This document shows, in pieces, positions 58,101-64,000 of a stretch of DNA of 64,000 nt. The stretch's first letter is position 1; the number at the start of each line of letters is the position of its first letter. Below the pieces are notes generated by a model. The model was not told where the DNA came from. It did no database searches and was given only the letters and a program-made list of their open reading frames with translations. The translations under genes and the position numbers were made by a program. The stretch covers positions 118,140,847 to 118,204,846 of the forward strand of contig NC_081406.1 of the NCBI RefSeq assembly GCF_030272615.1, in the 5' to 3' direction. This DNA comes from Cryptomeria japonica. Lineage: Eukaryota > Streptophyta > Pinopsida > Cupressales > Cupressaceae.

Positions 58101-58940
58101 TTAAATATTTACATAACTAGTTTCTAGCTAATTTATGTAACTAGATGTCTTCTTGACTAGTTGTAGATCTTTAGGATGACTTCTAAGAAAAGGAGAGTGA
58201 ACAGTTTTTCCTAACTTAATATTTTTTTTACTGCTACATTTGCTAATGTGAATGTAATAAGAACTTGATAAGTCTTACAATACTTTAATACTTTTACAAT
58301 AGTATTTTTCTTGTTGCATTCGAATTTCTAGTAATTTGTAAATAAAAAAGTAAGCATGCCCTATTATCGATATCATATCTCTTTTGTTTTTTATGTGTAC
58401 GCTATGTATTCCGTTAAACATGATTCTATAACCAGATATATGGAACTAGTTCTAGATGTGTTTGAATTGCTGTGCAACTTGTATTGAACACAATAATTAT
58501 TTCATCATCTAGAAATAGAAATATAGTTGTATGGCCTACGTTATCTAGTATCCCGCTCATGGAAAAGTATTCTAAGTGACAAATTAAAAACTAATTGTTT
58601 ATTAACTACTCTTCAATTGTATTAGAAAACAAAATAAACTACCAATACGTAAAATATTAGAAAAATGAGACATAATTAGTCAATTACAATACCTTATTAA
58701 TTATGTTTCTTTTAATTTCAACTTGATTTTCTCCATTTACAAATAATTTTACTTATAATTTAATATGTGAAGCAAATATATATGATTTTTTTAAAGACCA
58801 AAAGAACAGTAATTAGATACTTAAAATTATTTTAGTGTAGTAAAAATGTACATCATATTAATTCCCAACAAACAATGCAATCTTAATAGTAATACATGAT
58901 TTTCTAAGAAGAAAATCTATCCACACCTATGTCACCATGT
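55151..58940. other. Long AT-rich stretch without recognisable genes
   Basis: It may include more of the decayed copia element up to about 55900. The frame at 55892-56146 (84 residues, very hydrophobic) has no known motif and is not called. Nothing else was recognised on either strand. Confidence 0.5.
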
Positions 58941-59181
58941 TAAACGGATGCCATCTGCACAAATAATAATAAAACATATCAAGAGCAAAAACAAGAAAGC
59001 ATATCACTCTCTAATAGCGCAACTATCAAAGGAAAACAAAAACATTAGGAACCAGCCTAATTTTAAGCCAGGGCTGATTTCAAAGTCCCATAAACAAATG
59101 GGAAAATTGGGAAAACAGAAACAAGTTATTTGAATATTGACTGGTAAATTCCGTCACCATGAAATTCCCCAAACGTGTAAT

Positions 59182-61353
59182 CTATGATGCCGTTTCGATT
59201 CCAATGGACGACGATTCCTCACTACCTGAAAATGGTGCACGTCGCGGGCGAGCGTCAATCGGAGTCGGAGGAATAGGGATGTCATCGGCATCTCCTTCCA
59301 ACATGTGAAGCACCCTCATCATTGACGGTCTGTCCGTCGAATCGTACAGAATACACCATAAACCAACTTTAGTCGAACTCCTTGCTTTGCCCTCCTCCGC
59401 ATCGCTCAACTCTCTTTCCCTCAACCTGGTCTTCAGTTCACCTCTCCCCACCAATTTTATTGCCCAGTCTGGAAAGTAGAATTGGCTTGAACGGCTTACC
59501 TGTACATCAACATTCTTTCTTCCTCATACGGGCCCCAAATTTCTAGACCACACCTCTGGCGCAACATATCCTGGTGTCCCCCTCGCTGCCGTCATTGATA
59601 CGTGGCCGTCTCTCCTTCCACACAGCTTGGCCAGACCAAAATCAGTAACTTTGGCAACTCCTCGTCCAACAATATATTGTGCGGTTTTATGTCGAAGTGA
59701 ATGATGCGGCTTAACACTCATTGTGAAGATACGCAATTCCACGAGCAGCCCCCAAAGCGATTGAATACAGTTGATTCTAATTTAGAATTTGACCTTCTTC
59801 TTTGCTTCCAGAACAAATCTGTCAAGAGATCCATTAACCATGTACTCGTAGACGAGTGCACTTGTATGCCCTTCAAAGGAATACCCCAACAGACGAACCA
59901 AATGAATGTGAGGGATCGTTCCGATGGTTGCAACTTCGTTCATGAACTGAGTCTCACTTTGCCTTGACTGATCAAGCTTTTTAATTGCCACAAGATGACA
60001 GCTTGGAAGCCTTCCTTTATAAACGACACCAAACCCTCCTTCACCCAATCTATGTGCAAAATTGTTGGTAATATCCTTGATGCTTGAATACGAATATCTG
60101 GTTGGCATCTGATCAACATAATTGTGTAGAAACGTCTCTACGTTGGAAATGGACGGTGGGTTATCACGCTTCCTTCTAAAAACCGCTGGACTGTTCAAGG
60201 GCGACATCTTCTTTTGATAAGCAATTACCAGCAATAGCATAACTAACAACAGTGCGCTGCCCCCGATACCTGTGACTGAATAAAAGGTGAAAATTATTCA
60301 ACTGTAGTAAATCATAGTCACAATAATGAAGAATGAATTAGAAGGCAGGTTTCTCCTTTTCCAATTACATATTATAAATAAAAAGCAGTATTACTGATGC
60401 TGGATTTACTCCTAGAATCTGAATCGAAAGAATCATTAAAATTTAATAAGTAATGGCTACGCTGAGAAGCTAGTAAAATATAATTTACATCTAATTCAGT
60501 TGCTAAATTCTTCCGATTCTTCTGTCAATGAAATCAAAATTTTCAATTGTAATGAAATTCGAAGAAAGAGACTCTTACTCTGATTAAGGATTGCATCATC
60601 CATCTGGCACAATGGAATCATGGCTGTAGTATTATAATGGCAGGTATCGTTTCTTAACACGCAATTCTCGCAACCTTTACTGAGATTCCATTCTATTTCG
60701 AACCCTTGCTGCAGAATTTCTTCCAGACTCGTGGATCGAGCTAGTTTCGGGTCGATATTCACTGGTAGCTGAACATACGATCTACAATACTCCGCAACCA
60801 AACTCAAGTTTAAAATGGGTATGTAATACCAATCATTACTACACTTTAATTTGGATGCATTATTGGGCAACTTCTCCTCTTCGCACTGTTCCCCTAGGGT
60901 TATATTATTGTAGCAATTTAACATATGAAATTGAGGGCTAGACCAGAACCCAATTGTGCTACTACTCGAGGATACATCGCATGAATTTCCCCATAGATTT
61001 TGGTCCACTATTGTGATGGTTTGGCTCGAATTGTCCATGGAATAGACCTGAGGCTGTCGTATGTAGTATTGGTGTCCAGTGATATTAATTAGAGGCATAC
61101 CGTAGTAGGGATCACAGTCTAGCTGAAGTGTGGGATCACCGCAGCCGCTATTCTTCCATCCAAAGGGATAACCCAAACTATAAAACCCACCAGTGAAAGG
61201 CTTCTCGCATGCTCCATCACAGTGAGAGGTGAGCCATGATATCATAACTGTGAACAGGAGGCAGAGGAAGCGCGAGGGCCGTCCACCAATGGTAGAGGAA
61301 GGTAGAGAACAAGAAAGATCGAGTGACAGAGGCAGACCACGGAGAGCTTTCAT
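59182..61353 (-). pseudogene. LRK10L/WAK-type receptor-like kinase pseudogene
   Basis: Exon 1 (61353-60579) encodes a signal peptide, then a cysteine-rich GUB_WAK-type extracellular domain (Cys-Glu-Lys-Pro-Phe, Tyr-Pro-Phe-Gly, Leu-Gln-Leu-Asp-Cys) with several N-glycosylation sites and a C-terminal WAK-associated Cys-x2-Cys. A 303-bp GT-AG intron (60578-60276) follows. Exon 2 (60275-59182) has a Leu/Val-rich membrane helix, then the kinase: Gly-Glu-Gly-Gly-Phe-Gly, Val-Ala-Ile-Lys, Asp-Phe-Gly and Ala-Pro-Glu are visible. The kinase is broken by a stop and frameshift near 59784, a stop after His-Asn-Glu-Cys near 59732, frameshifts around the catalytic loop (59730-59660), and a deletion after Gly-Pro-Val near 59527 that removes the region after the Ala-Pro-Glu motif. 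The tail to the stop at 59182 is open. Intact relatives sense cell-wall or pathogen signals at the plasma membrane. Confidence 0.9.
60276..60578 (-). other. Intron of the receptor-kinase pseudogene
   Basis: Donor A/GTAAGAG at 60578-60572 and acceptor TTTTATTCAG ending at 60276. Joining keeps the frame from Asn-Gln into Thr-Gly-Ile-Gly-Gly-Ser, just before the membrane helix. This is the usual intron position in this receptor family. Confidence 0.8.
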
Positions 61354-64000
61354 TTGCTTAAGGAAGAGAAACCAGAGAAAATGAAGTACCTACGCAGGCA
61401 AAGGTTAAATTAACATTATAGCAGAAAACATCTGGAGAGGAAAGGACTCATTCTGCAAACGTGAAAGACAGAAAGACAACTAGAACATGAGAACGCATTC
61501 CGGAGTCGATGCACACTAAAATAAAGAATCGATCGCAAACAAAACCGAATTCGTGTTTCGTGCTTGGTTCTCATAACCGCCCTTCGTCAAATTTATCTGC
61601 GCTTTACCGTATAAATGAGTTCATATGTCAATTCGACGCGTTTTCCCAACCTTAAAGTCCATGGTCACATGACCAAGTAAACACTTTGTTTCATATACAC
61701 TAGCTTGCATCAAATGGAGTATATGCGCTCCCATCAAATGGAGGTGCAATGGTAATTCTGATAGTAATATATGCTAAAACTTTTGTAGTCTTAAATATAA
61801 TATAAGATATTTGTACAATGTAAGATGTGAATCATTATGTTTTTCAAGTTGGATAGATTAAATATTTCAATATGATGAGTTGTACGTTGAGTTGGTTTGA
61901 TCAGTTGTAACTTCTGGTTATTGTTTTTTGTGTAGTCCAATTTGTCATAACATTGCATAGAAGTTCCCACCCCACTCTCAATCCTACTAATGTCACCATG
62001 GAGGTTTTCCATAGAAGTCCCTTTCCCTTCTTCATCTATGTTAAGGCAAGATGTCCAATGAAGCCTAATCTACCATTTTAATGGTAGCCAAAAGGGATGA
62101 ATCTGTCAGATACTCTAAGGCCCTCACTGCATGCTAGTAATTAGCATCGAGGACGTTCATTGGGAGGCAAGCTGTGAACAACAACACCTCAATGTTATTT
62201 ATTCCAATTGTAATATTCATTGCTTTGTTCAATAAAAAAATCATTTGTCTATGTGTAAAGGCACATCGATTTGAAATAGTCATACTAAAATATTATAATT
62301 TTCCAAGATTATAGTTTTTGTGTTGTTTGGTATGTAAATTATCATATATTATTATGTTATGTTTTACAATTTGAATAATAAATGAAGAATTACTAAAGCT
62401 TCATACACATAATGAATTTAAAACCATGGAGTTCTTCAATTTTTATGAAATTGTGGTAATAATTTTAAACTTTCAATTTAATTTTTGAATGAAATTTATA
62501 GTCAAATTATAATTAGATTTTTCTCCCATGAATTCTTTGATATATATATGAAATTATTTTATGAATAGAATTTGAATCCTTTTTTAATATAGCCACTTAC
62601 ATAATGATACCTATCTATTATATAATTTAAAAAAAAAAAAAAGTATGCTAATTTAAAGATTTTAAATCAATTGTTTACAAAGGTGACCTATTCTAATAGA
62701 AAAATCAAACAAATATAAGCCAAATCAAATCTCTAAATAAAAATAATATATCTAAAATAATTAAAAAAACCATATATTAAAATTGCTTGAGAAGAAACTC
62801 CCTAATTCTCTACAAATAGATTCCATAATAAGGAGCTTTAAAAAAGGAATTAATGAAATTCCAAAGAATACTTGACAGCAGTGCAAGCACTAACTGGAGG
62901 TCTTTCCTGTCCATTGTAAACAACTCAATGAACTAAAATTACATACTTTTTTATCAAAATTGAATAACTTGATTCTGAAACCAACTTATTTGCTATGGCT
63001 TGAACTTGATCTCTATCCACAATATTTTGAGGTCCCCATTAATTATTTTTAAAAACTGCAATTTTTTAAGAACAGTCCATGGAGGAATGCTTTCCTATTT
63101 TTTTAAAAAACTGCAATTTTTAAGAGGGATTAGCACTTGTACTGCTGTCAAAGAATTTTTTAAAATCAATTAATCCCATTGATTCCTGCATTTAAAGTTC
63201 AAAATTGTGCTACATATTGAGCATTGCATCCCGATCCTGATCCCTCCCATACTCCGATTGGCAGATTCTTTTTCTTCCTCTTTGTCCAATGTCTCAATGC
63301 TTATTATGAGACTGTCCTTTATGTCTCCATGTAGTAAGCTATTTCTACCAGTAATATACCTGCCCAGAACTTAAAGGTAAGAGGGGTTAGCCTCTAAATG
63401 CATATATGAATTCGATATAGATTTAATATTTTATGGTTTTCGAGATGCGGTGTACAAGGAACTCAACTGTTCTTTATAGAGCATATAGTAGTCTTTGATC
63501 GTTTTGGTGGAGATGTAAGGAATTTTAACCTTTGGTTTCCTGTTCTATTATGTGACAGTCATCGTGAGGGGTTAAGTTTTGATGAATCTCATGTCTACTT
63601 CAGCAGAGAGATACACAATAAAATCTTTATGTGTTTCCTTTTGCAGATGTATTTCGAAGCAAAAATAGTTTCCGGATAAAAGCATATCGGCTACTTAACA
63701 AAACTTCGAAGGAAAGGTGTAAAATAGGTTTCCTTGACCGGATAGTAGAGCCACTATATTAATGGGGACATGTCTATAAACGGTTACGATTGACTAACAC
63801 ATTGCTATTAACACTGTAGGCCCATTAATGAAGATTAATGAGTATTAATCATTAAAATAAATTGACTAAATTTTATAATATTTTTTCATTTTTAAATTTA
63901 TTTTAAAATATATAAATTATTTTTATCTATTATTCTGAGGAATAATACAACTTCATAATATTATTAAATGATTCAAGCTTTTTACTATTTGTTGAGATTT
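61354..64000. other. Upstream flank of the kinase pseudogene, AT-rich, no gene seen
   Basis: 61354-61650 is less AT-rich than the rest and may be the former promoter region. CATCAAATGGAG occurs twice near 61708-61742. Beyond that I see no coding sequence to the window end. Confidence 0.5.
62847..63185. repeat. Foldback (inverted-repeat) element, MITE-like
   Basis: The left arm (about 62847-62895, containing TTGACAGCAGTGCAAGCACTAA) is the reverse complement, with mismatches, of the right arm (about 63127-63185, containing TTAGCACTTGTACTGCTGTCAA). The ~230-bp loop contains AAAAACTGCAATTTTT twice. There is no coding capacity. Size and symmetry fit a miniature inverted-repeat element, but no target duplication was established. 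Confidence 0.55.

Overview
The window is AT-rich plant nuclear DNA made almost entirely of old, nested transposable elements, with the edge of a host-gene neighbourhood at its right end. It suggests a seed plant with a very large, repeat-rich genome. A conifer or other gymnosperm is my best guess, inferred from Sirevirus-like and other Ty1/copia elements nested several deep, many truncated LINEs, and a receptor-kinase pseudogene of the LRK10L type. No species can be read from the sequence. No protein gene in the window is clearly intact.

Layout. (1) 1-2289 is the 3' end of a Ty1/copia element: RNase H, four polypurine tracts, and a 1.34 kb LTR. (2) 3648-11205 is copy A of a segmental duplication. 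It holds a small non-autonomous LTR element (4760-6589, TSD ACTTG), a duplicated fragment of an unidentified two-exon gene with a TATA box, an array of ~125-bp repeats and a 98-bp (AT)n tract. (3) Copy B of the same duplication runs from about 13580 to 47140 in the same orientation and is inflated by insertions. A decayed copia element (13839-32501, TSD ATTGG) is itself interrupted by LINE copy 1 (~14127-17515), a pol-less Sirevirus-like element (19775-27765, TSD ATAAG) and LINE copy 2 (29669-31958). A younger copia element follows at 33116-38804 (TSD TAGAA present three times), then a tandemly duplicated ~2 kb repeat block (41335-45328) and an unclassified insertion reaching about 46650. (4) 47190-49563 is LINE copy 3 on the minus strand. 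(5) 52385-53155 (minus) is a fragment of a DRM-type DNA cytosine methyltransferase. (6) About 54010-55150 is a gag-protease remnant of another copia element. (7) 59182-61353 (minus) is a two-exon LRK10L/WAK-type receptor-like kinase pseudogene. (8) 61354-64000 is non-coding, with a foldback repeat near 62847-63185.

The most unusual observation is an unrecognised ~520-codon reading frame that follows the RNase H domain in all three LINE copies. It has the same order of parts each time: a conserved N-terminal block, a Leu-Leu-His-Gln-Gly-Leu-Ile-like motif, a charged linker and a coiled coil. A similar short block is seen in the second ORF of the pol-less LTR element. Also notable are a rearranged copia element whose target-site duplication occurs three times, nonsense codons in that element that all fit C-to-T change at Gln or Arg codons, and an insertion for which the other duplication copy gives the empty site.
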